Origin: Bacteroidia bacterium
Lineage (GTDB): Bacteria; Bacteroidota; Bacteroidia; Bacteroidales; Azobacteroidaceae
DNA length: 27,386 nucleotides
Direction: 5' to 3'
Assembly (NCBI GenBank): GCA_025999255.1
Contig: BNXB01000013.1
Coordinates: forward strand, 1-27,386
Within the stretch, counting starts at the first letter, position 1, and each line of letters begins with the position of its first letter. The position numbers and the translations under genes are program-made. Under the pieces are notes generated by a model. That model made no database searches. It had not been told where the DNA came from and saw only the letters and a program-made list of their open reading frames with translations. This document shows, piece by piece, positions 1-7,435 of this stretch.

Positions 1-249
1 AAACTCTACTTCAATCTGGTTGTCCGTGCCAGTCTGACTGGATGCTAACCTCCTGCCAGAGGTTAGATTGATGGGTGAAAAGCCCATATCAGGAACAGTT
101 TGTGAATGGTAAGGACGGCACATCCCAAATTTTGACTTCCAATAGTGGAAACTCGATGCTGTGTAAGATTCATTCAAACAAAAATCTTTGATGCTTAGTC
201 CACTGGATTGTTGACGCTCTAAGATCAAAATAAATTCTTCTTTGCTCAT
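1..249 (-). CDS. tnpA: IS66 accessory protein TnpA, C-terminus cut by window edge
   Basis: The frame opens at ATG 247-249 and stays open for 83 codons to the window edge. It begins MSKEEFILILERQQSSG, followed by LSIKDFCLNESYTASSFHYW, then KSKFG. This is the N-terminal helix-turn-helix layout of IS66 OrfA/TnpA: a short helix, the SGLSIxDFC segment, and a FxYWKxKFG tail. TnpA is a small DNA-binding accessory protein expressed with TnpB and the TnpC transposase; those two would lie to the left, beyond the window. The start sits 73 bp inside the terminal repeat, as expected for the first gene of the element. The family call is from recognised motifs, not from a search. Confidence 0.8.
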   Translation of the reverse strand, partial: MSKEEFILILERQQSSGLSIKDFCLNESYTASSFHYWKSKFGMCRPYHSQTVPDMGFSPINLTSGRRLASSQTGTDNQIEVEF

Positions 250-322
250 AACGATGTGTTTTAGGACACAAAGGTCTGATTTTATTAGGGAGAAGAAAAG
301 ATGTACTTCTTCGGGGGCTTAC
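1..322 (-). mobile_element. IS66-family insertion sequence, partial (one end plus tnpA)
   Basis: One end of an IS66-family element runs off the left edge. Read on the minus strand, the outer end is GTAAGCCCCCGAAGAAG (from 322 inward), which fits the GTAA-starting terminal inverted repeats of IS66. A tnpA reading frame follows just inside it. The 8 bp outside the end, ATTGTATT (323-330), are the candidate target duplication, since IS66 elements usually make 8-bp duplications. The other end is outside the window, so this cannot be confirmed. The element lies 19 bp past the stop of the neighbouring minus-strand gene and does not disrupt its coding region. Confidence 0.8.
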
Positions 323-341
323 ATTGTATTAATGTTAATGT

Positions 342-1006
342 TTAGAAAAATGATAACTGTACTGCCTTCCTGCCCGTGAGTTCATCGAACATGTCTTTCA
401 CCTGACGGACAATTTCACGGGATAATCTGGCGTTGAAGTTACCGCAGGTATCGCCTTTCAGGTCTTTTTCATACCTGCGGTGTCCGTCCATGATTTCCTG
501 CAAGGCTGCCACAAGGCACTCTTTACGGGTGTCGAATACTTTGCCCCAAACGCCCAGACCGTATCCGCAACCTGCTGCGCCTGTGGAGTAGCTTGCGCCA
601 TAGCTCCATTTGCCGTTCGCTCCCTGCCCGATGGTCAGGTGGTTGCATTGGAGGCTACGGGGCGGTCTTTGGGGGTGAACTCTATATGTTCCTTTGCTGT
701 AAAATCGGCGTTTTCCAGCCATCCGTATTTATTAAAACGCTTGCCGGTAAAGCCGAACTGCAACCCCGTATCGTATGTGCGTTTGTTCAAAAAGAACTGG
801 TACGGACGGTCGCCGAAACTTTCGTATTCCTCAATAATGGCGCGGTTATCCGTGCGCAGTGCATTCAGGTAAACGGCTGCATCACGGCGTTCCGCCCTGC
901 AAAAATTCATTTCCCGTATATAAGTTATCTTTTCCGCTTTTGATAATTCTTTGTAATCCATAACTGTGGGTATTGTGGGGGCAGGATATTCCCACCCCCG
1001 ATTCAT
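342..1006 (-). pseudogene. Accessory-element protein of unknown function, one-base frameshift
   Basis: Two overlapping minus-strand frames together look like one gene. The upstream frame (from ATG 1006, or the internal MDYKELSKAEK start at 961) ends ...RPVASNATT at a TGA at 635-637. The downstream frame continues with LTIGQGANGKWSYGASYS and runs to a stop at 342-344. Inserting one base near 637/638 makes a continuous frame of 222 codons (665+1 nt). The downstream half is rich in Gly, Tyr and Ser (KWSYGASYSTGAAGCGYG) and ends in a helical, charged tail. I do not recognise a domain with a named function; similar small proteins are common in Bacteroides conjugative elements. It is the last of three closely spaced minus-strand genes (1681 to 342). 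The break may be real decay or a consensus error. Confidence 0.6.
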
Positions 1007-1007
1007 A

Positions 1008-1439
1008 CTATTTTTCCGTTTCGCCTGCCTGTTTCATATCGACAAAATACTGCAAGCCGTTGTCGGGGTCGGTGATGTAATATCCCGAACCGTCTATGAG
1101 CATTTCAGAAGTGGCGTTGCCGCCAAACTCAAAGACGGATTTTGTCTTTTCCCATTTGCCTGCCATTTCGCCTTTTACAAATTCCCTTTTGTAGCATTGG
1201 AAAACGGTTGCCGTAATGTGGTTTTTCAGGTTTTCAATGAAGTTGAGCAATTCGTCCAATCCGGCAGGTTCACGGGTTGGGTTGATTACCCTTTGGCACA
1301 CAATCTTTTCATTGATTGCTTCGCCCTTAAAAATCCGTACCCGGAACAAGCCGTTACCGTACTCGAAAAAGACAGCGTGGCATCCTTTGGCTTCCAATTC
1401 CGCCAAAGCCGTAAAAATCTGAATGATTTTCGTTTTCAT
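1008..1439 (-). CDS. Hypothetical protein of an integrative element
   Basis: A 143-residue protein starting MKTKIIQIFTALAELEAKG. The frame extends further upstream, but the ATG at 1437-1439 is preferred because the upstream part overlaps the small membrane-protein gene at 1454-1681. No signal peptide or membrane segment is visible. The sequence is mixed alpha/beta in character, with a central stretch on residues carrying INPTREPAGLDELLNFIENL and a C-terminal part with GSGYYITDPDNGLQYFVD. I recognise no catalytic motif. It lies 14 bp after the membrane-protein gene and its stop is 1 bp before the first ATG of the next gene, so the three probably share a transcript. Function unknown. Confidence 0.6.
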   Translation of the reverse strand: MKTKIIQIFTALAELEAKGCHAVFFEYGNGLFRVRIFKGEAINEKIVCQRVINPTREPAGLDELLNFIENLKNHITATVFQCYKREFVKGEMAGKWEKTKSVFEFGGNATSEMLIDGSGYYITDPDNGLQYFVDMKQAGETEK

Positions 1440-1453
1440 ATTTCTGTATGTTT

Positions 1454-1681
1454 TTAAATGATTAAAAGAATGATTGTTACTACTGAAAGCGTGATTACCA
1501 CCGCAATAATGAGAAGCGATAGAAGGCAGGAAAGAAGCCCTTTGAGGAACTTGAACCCGATGTAAAGCCCTGCTATCACCACCACGAAAGCCCAGCCCCA
1601 CAGAGCAAAACTAGCTGCTGCAAAGGCTATTTTCAAAACCCAACCTATGCTAATTGGAAGGTAGGAGGTTCGATGTTTCAT
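1454..1681 (-). CDS. Small two-segment inner-membrane protein
   Basis: A 75-residue protein starting MKHRTSYLPISIGWVLKIAF. It contains two hydrophobic stretches. The first covers about residues 10-40 (LKIAFAAASFALWGWAFVVV). The second covers about residues 46-75 and ends VVTIILLII. A short basic linker (GFKFLKG) lies between them. The protein would therefore be a hairpin in the inner membrane with almost no soluble domain. The preferred start is seven codons inside the longest frame. It is the first gene of the minus-strand trio 1681-342. Function unknown. Confidence 0.55.
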   Translation of the reverse strand: MKHRTSYLPISIGWVLKIAFAAASFALWGWAFVVVIAGLYIGFKFLKGLLSCLLSLLIIAVVITLSVVTIILLII

Positions 1682-2078
1682 ATTTTTTTCTGCCCGTATC
1701 ATAATTTCTGACCTTTTTTTTAACGCTATGCCGTATCGGAGCCGGTGAGGAGTATTCGAGTTTCAGGGGCTTAAAAAAGGTAGTGTTCAGCCGACGCAAG
1801 GTTTTTGCGAATAAATACGCTCGCCCGGATAGATAAAAGAAAGGAAAGAGGAAGATTTTTTGCAAAACCGCAGGCTCGACCTTGCGGCGGCGTGAAGAAC
1901 ACGGAAATACCTTTGCGCCTGAAATCGAATACTCATTAGGCTTCGATGGCATTGAAGCTAAACGGGGAAGAAATTATAGAAAGATACGGGCAGGAAAAAA
2001 CGAAAAATAAACTCCACGTTTGTAGAAACAGTAGAGTTTAATCGTTAATTTTGGCTCCGTTAATTAAGGATATATTTT
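1682..2078. other. About 400 bp without a convincing gene; hairpin near 2008-2040
   Basis: No open frame here has coding character; a 100-codon minus-strand frame lacks any recognisable domain. The stretch separates the leftward trio from the rightward gene at 2079, so it should contain divergent promoters. An inverted repeat TAAACTC (2008-2014) / GAGTTTA (2034-2040), with an inner GTTT/AAAC pair, lies upstream of a TAATTTTG box (2046-2053). That box matches the Bacteroidetes -7 consensus TAnnTTTG. A TTTG at 2019-2022 is 23 nt upstream of it, longer than ideal. Confidence 0.4.
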
Positions 2079-2498
2079 ATGGAACGGTTTTATCCCCTGT
2101 TTGATTTTTCAACCCAACTGTTATGTGAGTTGTTTGCAGATGCTTGCAAGGTGGGCAAGCTCCTTGTGGAATATGACAAGCCGGGCGAGGAAGGAAGTTA
2201 TGAGATTCCAAATTTCCCAATGGATGAGATATTTTGCAACATAAGTTCCGGTTGCCATACCAATTACTTCGTCTATATGAAAAACCATGAAGATTGGCCG
2301 GACGGGATAAGAATCGGGATGCCCCTGCTTGAACCAATGCATACGACCGCGTATGTGGATATGGATATTTCCCATTTGGATTGGTTTGTGGAAAAATATA
2401 AATTGATACCGCAGCCCGATGAAGAAATAAGTGCGGCAGAAAGTTTGATTATGGATTTTGAGTTCAAACGACTTCGAGAACCTTCTTCTTTAAATTAG
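2079..2498 (+). CDS. Hypothetical acidic protein
   Basis: A 139-residue cytoplasmic protein beginning MERFYPLFDFSTQLLCELF. It is acidic and rich in aromatic residues, with no signal peptide or membrane segment. Near the middle it has NISSGCHTNYFVYMKNHEDWPDG, and near the end a charged helical tail (EEISAAESLIMDFEFKRL). I recognise no family. It has its own transcription unit: a TAnnTTTG box lies 26 bp upstream and a rho-independent terminator starts 7 bp after the stop, so it is more likely a real gene than a chance frame. Confidence 0.6.
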   Translation: MERFYPLFDFSTQLLCELFADACKVGKLLVEYDKPGEEGSYEIPNFPMDEIFCNISSGCHTNYFVYMKNHEDWPDGIRIGMPLLEPMHTTAYVDMDISHLDWFVEKYKLIPQPDEEISAAESLIMDFEFKRLREPSSLN

Positions 2499-2504
2499 CA
2501 TACC

Positions 2505-2526
2505 AGCCTCTTTTCGGAGGCTTTTT
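2505..2526 (+). terminator. Rho-independent terminator after the 2079-2498 gene
   Basis: Perfect 6-bp stem AGCCTC (2505-2510) / GAGGCT (2517-2522) with loop TTTTCG, followed by a run of five T. Confidence 0.75.
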
Positions 2527-2594
2527 GGCTCCTTCCTGTGACACTCGCTGCCTGATGCTTCCACAGTTTATTTACTTGACAGCAAGCTGAAATA

Positions 2595-2632
2595 ATCGGT
2601 TTATCTTTGCTCCCCCCGTGAAATAAACCGAT
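2595..2632 (+). promoter_or_regulatory. Promoter inside a 10-bp inverted repeat, upstream of the HTH pair
   Basis: ATCGGTTTAT (2595-2604) is repeated perfectly inverted as ATAAACCGAT (2623-2632). The -7-like box TATCTTTG (2602-2609) overlaps the left arm, and the likely transcription start (about 2616) falls between the arms. A bound dimer would block the promoter, so autoregulation by one of the downstream HTH proteins is plausible. A TTGAC lies 20-odd nt upstream of the box, with spacing longer than usual. Confidence 0.5.
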
Positions 2633-2644
2633 AAAAAATGAACA

Positions 2645-2820
2645 ATGGAAATAGTAATGGTAGAAGCCCGTACATACGAGGCGATGATGTCGCGCTTCGA
2701 GGCATTTGCCCGAAAGGTGGAAGCCCTGTGCGAACGGCATCAGGACAAAGCGTTGAAGCAATGGCTGGACAATCAGGATGTGTGTATCATCCTGAACATA
2801 AGTCCACGCACATTGCAGAG
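2645..2820 (+). CDS. HTH (excisionase-like) gene, 5' exon, split by a group II intron
   Basis: This exon encodes MEIVMVEARTYEAMMSRFEA and runs to ...LNISPRTLQ plus the first two bases of a Ser codon. The rest lies at 5304-5445. Joining 2645-2820 to 5304-5445 gives 318 nt, exactly 106 codons. It restores TLQSLRDNG, the motif where the HTH recognition helix enters the wing. The product is a 105-residue MerR/excisionase-like winged-helix protein of the kind found beside tyrosine recombinases in Bacteroides conjugative transposons. It would bind DNA as a regulator or as a recombination directionality factor; that role is inferred. Without splicing, translation reads LQSYPAPVLGI and stops at 2848, so a truncated protein lacking the wing would be made. 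The intron is in the sense orientation, so splicing could restore the gene. Confidence 0.75.
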
Positions 2821-3377
2821 TTACCCTGCGCCCGTACTGGGTATATAATAAATATCTCTTTGGCAAGAGATTAGGTTTGTGTTCTTTGAAGTGACCTATC
2901 ATCAACCGACTTATCTGAATGGGAAACCGGACAGGGAGCATAGCATGTCGGCAAAGCCATAAGTCAGCTAATTGTCAAGCTGCGACTGAAGGGTCAGATG
3001 AAATGATAGATATGAGGATAAAGTCTATACTGATTGAACGATAATCCGAGCGGTTCCACTGCAGGCTGGTACGAAAGACAATTATATACGTACCATTGTG
3101 ATACTCTAAATTGTGCGGTAGTCATTTAGAAGCAAGAACTTATCACAACGCGATTACAATAAGTAATAAAGGACGAAAGTCGTATCCGACAATCTATCAT
3201 GCCAATAGTTATTATATATCTAAACGGGGATTTCCTAAATCGGAATGCCGCAAGGCTATGGGGTTCAGCTCCTGAATATCTGACATGGAAACGGAGCTTC
3301 CGTAGTAGTTTGAGCAAGGGAAAGCCTTGTACATGGCGAAGGGAAGTAGTCAATAATTTTAATACAATTAACGGAAG

Positions 3378-5195
3378 ATGTGTGAGACATTAAAACGAAA
3401 TCCAGAAAGAGTATTAAACAGTCTAATGAAACAAAGTAAAGTTTCAGGTTACAAGTTTGAACGGCTTTACCGTATTCTGTTTAATGAAGAGATGTTCTAT
3501 GTTGCCTACCAACGCATTTATGCTAAGGCAGGTAATATGACCAAAGGTTCTGACGGTAAAACGGCAGACCAAATGAGCATACTCCGAATTGAACACCTGA
3601 TAGAGAAGCTCAGAGATGAGAGCTATCAGCCCCATCCATCAAGGAGAACGTACATCCCAAAGAAAAACGGAAAGAAACGTCCGCTGGGAATACCGTCCTT
3701 TGATGATAAATTAGTGCAGCAGGTAATTAAAATGATACTTGAAGCCATTTATGAGGAGAGTTTTGAACCCACCTCACACGGTTTCAGACCTCGTAAAAGT
3801 TGCCAGACTGCTCTGATAGGCATTCAACGAACATTTACCGGTACCAAATGGTTCATCGAGGGAGACATCAAGGGCTTCTTCGATAATATAAGCCACGAAG
3901 TTCTGATAAATGCTTTGAAAGAAAGGATTGCCGACGAACGGTTTATCCGTTTGATTAGGAAGTTCTTGAATGCGGGGTATGTTGAAGATTGGACGTACAA
4001 CAAAACGTACAGTGGAACACCTCAAGGTGGAATAATAAGTCCTATATTGGCAAATATCTATCTTGATAAGTTCGATAAGTACATGAGTGAATATATCCAA
4101 AACTTCAATACAGGAGGCAGAAGGCGCAAACACCCTCAGACGAGCCGGCTTAACGATAAGAAATACAAGTTAGCCTTAAAACTGAAAACTTTGAATGATG
4201 AGAATGCGAAAGCAAAAATTGCAGATGAAATCAGAAGTATAAGTAAGCAACAACTCATGTATCCTCACAGCGACCATATGGATGCGAGTATTAAGAGATT
4301 GAAATATATCAGGTATGCGGATGACTTTCTCATCGGCTTGATAGGGAGTAAAGCAGATTGCGCCCAGATAAAAGAAGATATTGCAAATTACATGAGCAAT
4401 ACTCTCAAACTGGAACTTTCGGCAGAAAAAACCTTGATAACCAATGCACAAAGACCAGCCAAATTCTTGGGATACGATATCTACATACACAACTCCAATG
4501 TAACCAAGAGGAACAAGCTGGGCTATCTGGTACGCACGTTCAACAACAAAATCATTCTTCACGTCACCACGGAAACGATGAGAAACAAATTAATGGAGTA
4601 TGGTGCGGTCAAATTTGATTGTCGCACAGGAAAAGAAATTTGGAAGTCAAAAGCTCGTGAATACCTGATGAACGACTCGTTGCTGGATATAATCACCAGG
4701 TATAATGCTGAAATACGGGGTCTGTACAACTATTACGCTATTGCAAACAATAGCTCATCACTTAACACTTTCTCCAGTGTTATGGAATACAGCATGTATA
4801 AAACATATGCAGGGAAACTCCAATGCTCTGTTAGTAAGGCAATAGACAAGTTTTACAAAAACAAGAAATTTGCAATACCCTACACCACAAGCAAAGGAGA
4901 ACCGAAGTTGCGGATATTCTATAATGGAGGCTTCAAACGCCAAGAGAAAGCTGATGTGTTATATCAAGACAATCTACCGCAAATCTACACAAGGACAGAG
5001 CCGACACTTATCCAAAGGCTCAAAGCGTGTAAATGTGAATTGTGCGGAGCAACTACCAATGAGACAGTCATGTTACAAGTCAGAACTCTCAAAGAATTGA
5101 AAGGGACAAGTGACTGGGAAAACAAAATGCTCAAAAAGCATCGCAAAACATTGGTACTGTGTAAGGATTGCAATGATAAAGCACATCAGAATTAG
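3378..5195 (+). CDS. ltrA: Group II intron-encoded reverse transcriptase/maturase with altered HNH domain
   Basis: A 605-residue intron-encoded protein that assists intron RNA folding and reverse-transcribes it during mobility. RT blocks are in order: a fingers region with RPLGIPSFDDKLVQQ (about 101-115), FEPTSHGFRPRKS (129-141), EGDIKGFFDNI (161-171), GTPQGGIISPILANIYL (213-229) and the catalytic YADD (313-316). A maturase/X region follows. The last 60 residues are a Zn-type HNH domain, with CELC near the start and CKDC followed by NDKAH at the end. In related proteins the first CxxC is followed by a V-x-H-H-V-R-type segment; here it reads VMLQVRTLKELKG, so both expected histidines are replaced. 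RT activity should be intact, whereas second-strand cleavage by HNH may be lost. The frame is otherwise complete. Confidence 0.93.
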   Translation: MCETLKRNPERVLNSLMKQSKVSGYKFERLYRILFNEEMFYVAYQRIYAKAGNMTKGSDGKTADQMSILRIEHLIEKLRDESYQPHPSRRTYIPKKNGKKRPLGIPSFDDKLVQQVIKMILEAIYEESFEPTSHGFRPRKSCQTALIGIQRTFTGTKWFIEGDIKGFFDNISHEVLINALKERIADERFIRLIRKFLNAGYVEDWTYNKTYSGTPQGGIISPILANIYLDKFDKYMSEYIQNFNTGGRRRKHPQTSRLNDKKYKLALKLKTLNDENAKAKIADEIRSISKQQLMYPHSDHMDASIKRLKYIRYADDFLIGLIGSKADCAQIKEDIANYMSNTLKLELSAEKTLITNAQRPAKFLGYDIYIHNSNVTKRNKLGYLVRTFNNKIILHVTTETMRNKLMEYGAVKFDCRTGKEIWKSKAREYLMNDSLLDIITRYNAEIRGLYNYYAIANNSSSLNTFSSVMEYSMYKTYAGKLQCSVSKAIDKFYKNKKFAIPYTTSKGEPKLRIFYNGGFKRQEKADVLYQDNLPQIYTRTEPTLIQRLKACKCELCGATTNETVMLQVRTLKELKGTSDWENKMLKKHRKTLVLCKDCNDKAHQN

Positions 5196-5213
5196 ACTGA
5201 TATTATTGATGGA

Positions 5214-5303
5214 AAGCCGTATACGCTGAGAGGTGTACGTACGGTTTGGGGGCGAGTATCCGCAAACCTACCGCTGAAAGGCGGTAAGGCGGTGGATGCT
5301 TAG
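5214..5303 (+). ncRNA. Group II intron domains V and VI
   Basis: Domain V is at 5214-5247. It starts AAGCCGTA and ends TACGGTTT, which pair along eight positions with one G-U, and it carries the AGC of the catalytic triad near the base. The inner part TACGCTGAGAGGTGTACG matches the usual DV shape. Domain VI follows: CCTACCGC (5267-5274), a short loop, then GCGGTAAGG (5281-5289). Pairing leaves one A (5286 or 5287) bulged, the expected branch-point nucleotide. Confidence 0.8.
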
Positions 5304-5445
5304 CCTACGCGATAACGGAACCCTGCCTTATTCGCAGGTGAACCACAAAATGTATTACAGACCCGAAGACGTGCAGGCGGCGCTCCGGTTAATCGAAGAA
5401 AAGCGCCCGAAACTCGGACGAAAGGAGGCGCCTTATGGAAGATAA
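5304..5445 (+). CDS. HTH (excisionase-like) gene, 3' exon
   Basis: This is the continuation of the gene begun at 2645. It encodes (S)LRDNGTLPYSQVNHKMYYR, then PEDVQAALRLIEEKRPKLG and RKEAPYGR before the TAA at 5443-5445. LPYSQVNHKMYYRPEDV is the wing and the following helix of a MerR/excisionase-type fold, matching the equivalent IPYLQIGNKILFRESDI of the next gene. The last 11 bp overlap the start of that gene, so the two were translationally coupled before the intron landed. Confidence 0.75.
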
Positions 5446-5731
5446 CCTGATAACAAGGGACAATGAACGCCTGAAATCGTTTTTCAAAGCGCTTGACCGG
5501 ATGCTGGCAGGATTGGAAAAAATGGCCGGAAGCTACCGTCCGCCGTTGAACGGCGAACGCTTCCTGACCGACAGGGAAGTTACCCAACGATTGAAAGTCA
5601 GCCGCCGCACGTTGCAGGAATGGCGGTATAGCGGACGGATACCCTATCTCCAGATAGGCAACAAGATACTTTTCCGCGAGAGCGACATTCAGGCAATGCT
5701 CGACAAGAATCTGCATAAGGCGTTTAAGTAA
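5435..5731 (+). CDS. HTH (excisionase/MerR-like) DNA-binding protein
   Basis: A 98-residue protein with an N-terminal helical segment (about 1-40, LKSFFKALDRMLAGLEKM) and a C-terminal helix-turn-helix with wing. The HTH is LTDREVTQRLKVSRRTLQEW (about 45-66) and the wing is RYSGRIPYLQIGNKILFRES. This is the helix_turn_helix_17 type, found in pairs next to integrases of Bacteroides integrative elements, where such proteins act as excision factors or regulators. The role here is inferred from family and context. The gene overlaps the split HTH gene by 11 bp. A strong bidirectional terminator follows and separates it from the convergent recombinase cluster. Confidence 0.85.
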   Translation: MEDNLITRDNERLKSFFKALDRMLAGLEKMAGSYRPPLNGERFLTDREVTQRLKVSRRTLQEWRYSGRIPYLQIGNKILFRESDIQAMLDKNLHKAFK

Positions 5732-5752
5732 GCGATTCTCCATTAAATAAAA

Positions 5753-5798
5753 CAGCCGTAAGGTTTCCTTTGATGGATATTCTTACGGCTGCTTTTTT
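5753..5798. terminator. Bidirectional terminator between convergent genes
   Basis: Perfect 10-bp stem CAGCCGTAAG (5753-5762) / CTTACGGCTG (5782-5791) with six T on the plus side. An A-rich stretch (AAATAAAA) just before the stem gives T's on the minus strand, so it can also serve the leftward RhuM-like gene ending at 5797. Confidence 0.8.
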
Positions 5799-6180
5799 AA
5801 TTGTACAAAGCCCTGTTTGATAATTGCATGATGAGTTTTGCCGGTAACGGGTTGGCCGTTATTCTTCGGATTACCCGCTCCCTGAACAGTTCTGCTTCCG
5901 GTGAATGAACCCTGAAAGCAAGGGCGGTTATCATATCCAACCCATAAATATCGGGTATTACGCTATTTCCCGTTACGGTCGCCGGACAGGAAATATCCGT
6001 CCGGATTACTCCTGATTTCAGGATCGCTTTTACATGGTCGTTAATTGTCCTGACATAAACACCGAACAAGGCGGCAATTTCAAATGATGTCATCATCACT
6101 TCACCGGATTGCGGTACGGATATGATTCCGTTTTCTATGGTTATTATTTGGCTGTCGCCGATTTTCAATTCCCTTTTCAT
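5797..6180 (-). CDS. RhuM-like / HTH hypothetical protein
   Basis: A 127-residue protein. The N-terminal part MKRELKIGDSQIITIENGI and VMMTSFEIAALFGVYVRTIN look like a beta element followed by a helix-turn-helix. The C-terminal part IYGLDMITALAFRVHSPEAE, followed by LFRERVIRRI, resembles the conserved YNLDMI...GYRVNS..A..FR segment of the virulence RhuM family. It is much shorter than full RhuM proteins (about 300 residues) and no Fic-like catalytic motif is seen. It is the third gene of a minus-strand cluster, 18 bp after the recombinase at 6199-7407, so it may regulate or assist recombination. Its function is not established. Confidence 0.65.
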   Translation of the reverse strand: MKRELKIGDSQIITIENGIISVPQSGEVMMTSFEIAALFGVYVRTINDHVKAILKSGVIRTDISCPATVTGNSVIPDIYGLDMITALAFRVHSPEAELFRERVIRRITANPLPAKLIMQLSNRALYN

Positions 6181-6198
6181 TGTTTTACTTTTTTATAT

Positions 6199-7407
6199 TT
6201 ATATTGCTATTGATTGACTGTTCGTATTCCTGCGTATCAGCAGTTTATCCATATCTGCGGATATTTTTGTGTCTGTTATCCGGGCGTAACCCTGTGTGGT
6301 GGAAATGTTCGCATGCCCCATCATTTTGGCAATGCTCTCTATCGAAACACCCGCCGAAATCAACAGGATTCCGAACGAGTGCCTGCTTTGATGATACGAA
6401 AGATTCTCTTTCAATCCCATAGTAATACCGATTTGATTTATATCGTACCAAATCATATCCCGGACAGGCAGCGGAAATACAGGCTTGCTGCCGTCGATAG
6501 TGTTATAGAGTGAAAGTATCTGCCCTGCTATCGGGTGCAGGGGAATGAATGCTTCCACGTTTGTCTTTACCCGTTGCTTGCGGATATAGAGCCTGCCCTC
6601 CGCCGTTTTTCCAATATGGTGCGGGTAAAGGCGGTGCATGTCCACGTAAGCCAGACCGGTCAGCGATGAAAAGATGAAAGCCCTGCGAACCAGTTCCATC
6701 CGTGGTTCAGGCATTGGAGTTTCCATTATCCGCTTTAAATCATTTTTGCTTATATAGCGGTGCCTGGCCGGTTCTTTCTTCTCGTATCTTACGTCTTCAA
6801 GCGGATTGCTTCTCAATACCTCTTGGTCAATGGCAATGTAGATAAGACGGTTGAGCCAGGTGATGCACTTGTTGATATACCCCGGTTTCCGCTCATGTAC
6901 TGTTTTCATATAGGTTTTGAACGATTCGCCGAACTCTTCGGTAATATCCGTAAAGGAAATATCCTCCATTCCTCTTGAACGAAGGAACTCCTGCAAGTTC
7001 AGTTGTGAGAGTTTGGACTGCCGGTAGGTAGTAGTCGAGTTTATCTCTATCGAGCGAATCCGCAGGCGTTCTATCTCCACTTCTCCCGCTTTGAGCAGAC
7101 AAGTCGGGATGAAATTTACCCCGGCAACCGTATTTTTGAGTAGCTCGCTGCTGACTACTCCCTGTTCTTTCAGGATATGCTCATAGGTCTGTTCCAAACG
7201 CCGGCGGAAAGCGGTAAGCTGATTGTTATCCCTTTCGGACTTGATGATGCCTTTTTGGGCATTCCAGGCATCGGGCCGGCAATAGATACCTGTTGCGAGC
7301 GTGGAACTTTTGCCGTCGATGCTGATCCGGCACATGACGGCTGTCGTGCCATCGGTCTTTACTTTACTCCGGTTAATGTAGAATAATAATTTGAATGTAC
7401 TTCGCAT
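6199..7407 (-). CDS. Tyrosine recombinase (integrase)
   Basis: A 402-residue site-specific recombinase of the Bacteroides phage/transposon type. The N-terminal arm-binding domain starts MRSTFKLLFYINRSKVKTDG, with the usual DxWNAxxG signature (PDAWNAQKG). A SAM-like core-binding domain follows (about 110-215), then the catalytic domain. The catalytic set visible is YHQSRH (H339, R342, H343), GHAN (H365) and the nucleophile in GYARI (Y374). As in IntDOT, the first canonical Arg (TGLRxxE) is absent: here the segment reads SLTGLAYVDMHRL. The gene follows the recombinase at 7436-8665 by 28 bp on the same strand. Expected reaction: strand exchange between attachment sites; which element it serves is not shown here. 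Confidence 0.92.
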   Translation of the reverse strand: MRSTFKLLFYINRSKVKTDGTTAVMCRISIDGKSSTLATGIYCRPDAWNAQKGIIKSERDNNQLTAFRRRLEQTYEHILKEQGVVSSELLKNTVAGVNFIPTCLLKAGEVEIERLRIRSIEINSTTTYRQSKLSQLNLQEFLRSRGMEDISFTDITEEFGESFKTYMKTVHERKPGYINKCITWLNRLIYIAIDQEVLRSNPLEDVRYEKKEPARHRYISKNDLKRIMETPMPEPRMELVRRAFIFSSLTGLAYVDMHRLYPHHIGKTAEGRLYIRKQRVKTNVEAFIPLHPIAGQILSLYNTIDGSKPVFPLPVRDMIWYDINQIGITMGLKENLSYHQSRHSFGILLISAGVSIESIAKMMGHANISTTQGYARITDTKISADMDKLLIRRNTNSQSIAI

Positions 7408-7435
7408 TGCTGTATAATGTTTAATTGTTAATTGT

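Larger units (their letters stand above)
2821..5303 (+). mobile_element. Group II intron with reverse transcriptase gene, 2.48 kb
   Basis: A retroelement inserted in sense orientation within the HTH gene. It has a structured 5' region of about 550 nt, an intron-encoded RT/maturase (3378-5195), and 3' domains V and VI. Boundaries were fixed by restoring the host reading frame. Because AG occurs at both junctions (2819-2820 and 5302-5303), they can slide by up to two bases. The 5' end does not read GUGYG at the junction: it begins TTACCCTGCGCCCG, and the nearest match to the usual GUGCGCCC-type start is CTGCGCCC at 2826, 5-6 bp inside. The 3' end (GATGCTTAG) also lacks an obvious AY. Splicing competence is therefore uncertain. 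Confidence 0.85.

Noticed and set aside
480..943. Plus-strand frames across the 342-1006 region
   Set aside because: Antisense shadows of the minus-strand gene; no domain and no promoter.
1650..1952. Minus-strand 100-codon frame
   Set aside because: Overlaps the start of the small membrane protein in another frame, has low-complexity basic composition and no recognisable domain.
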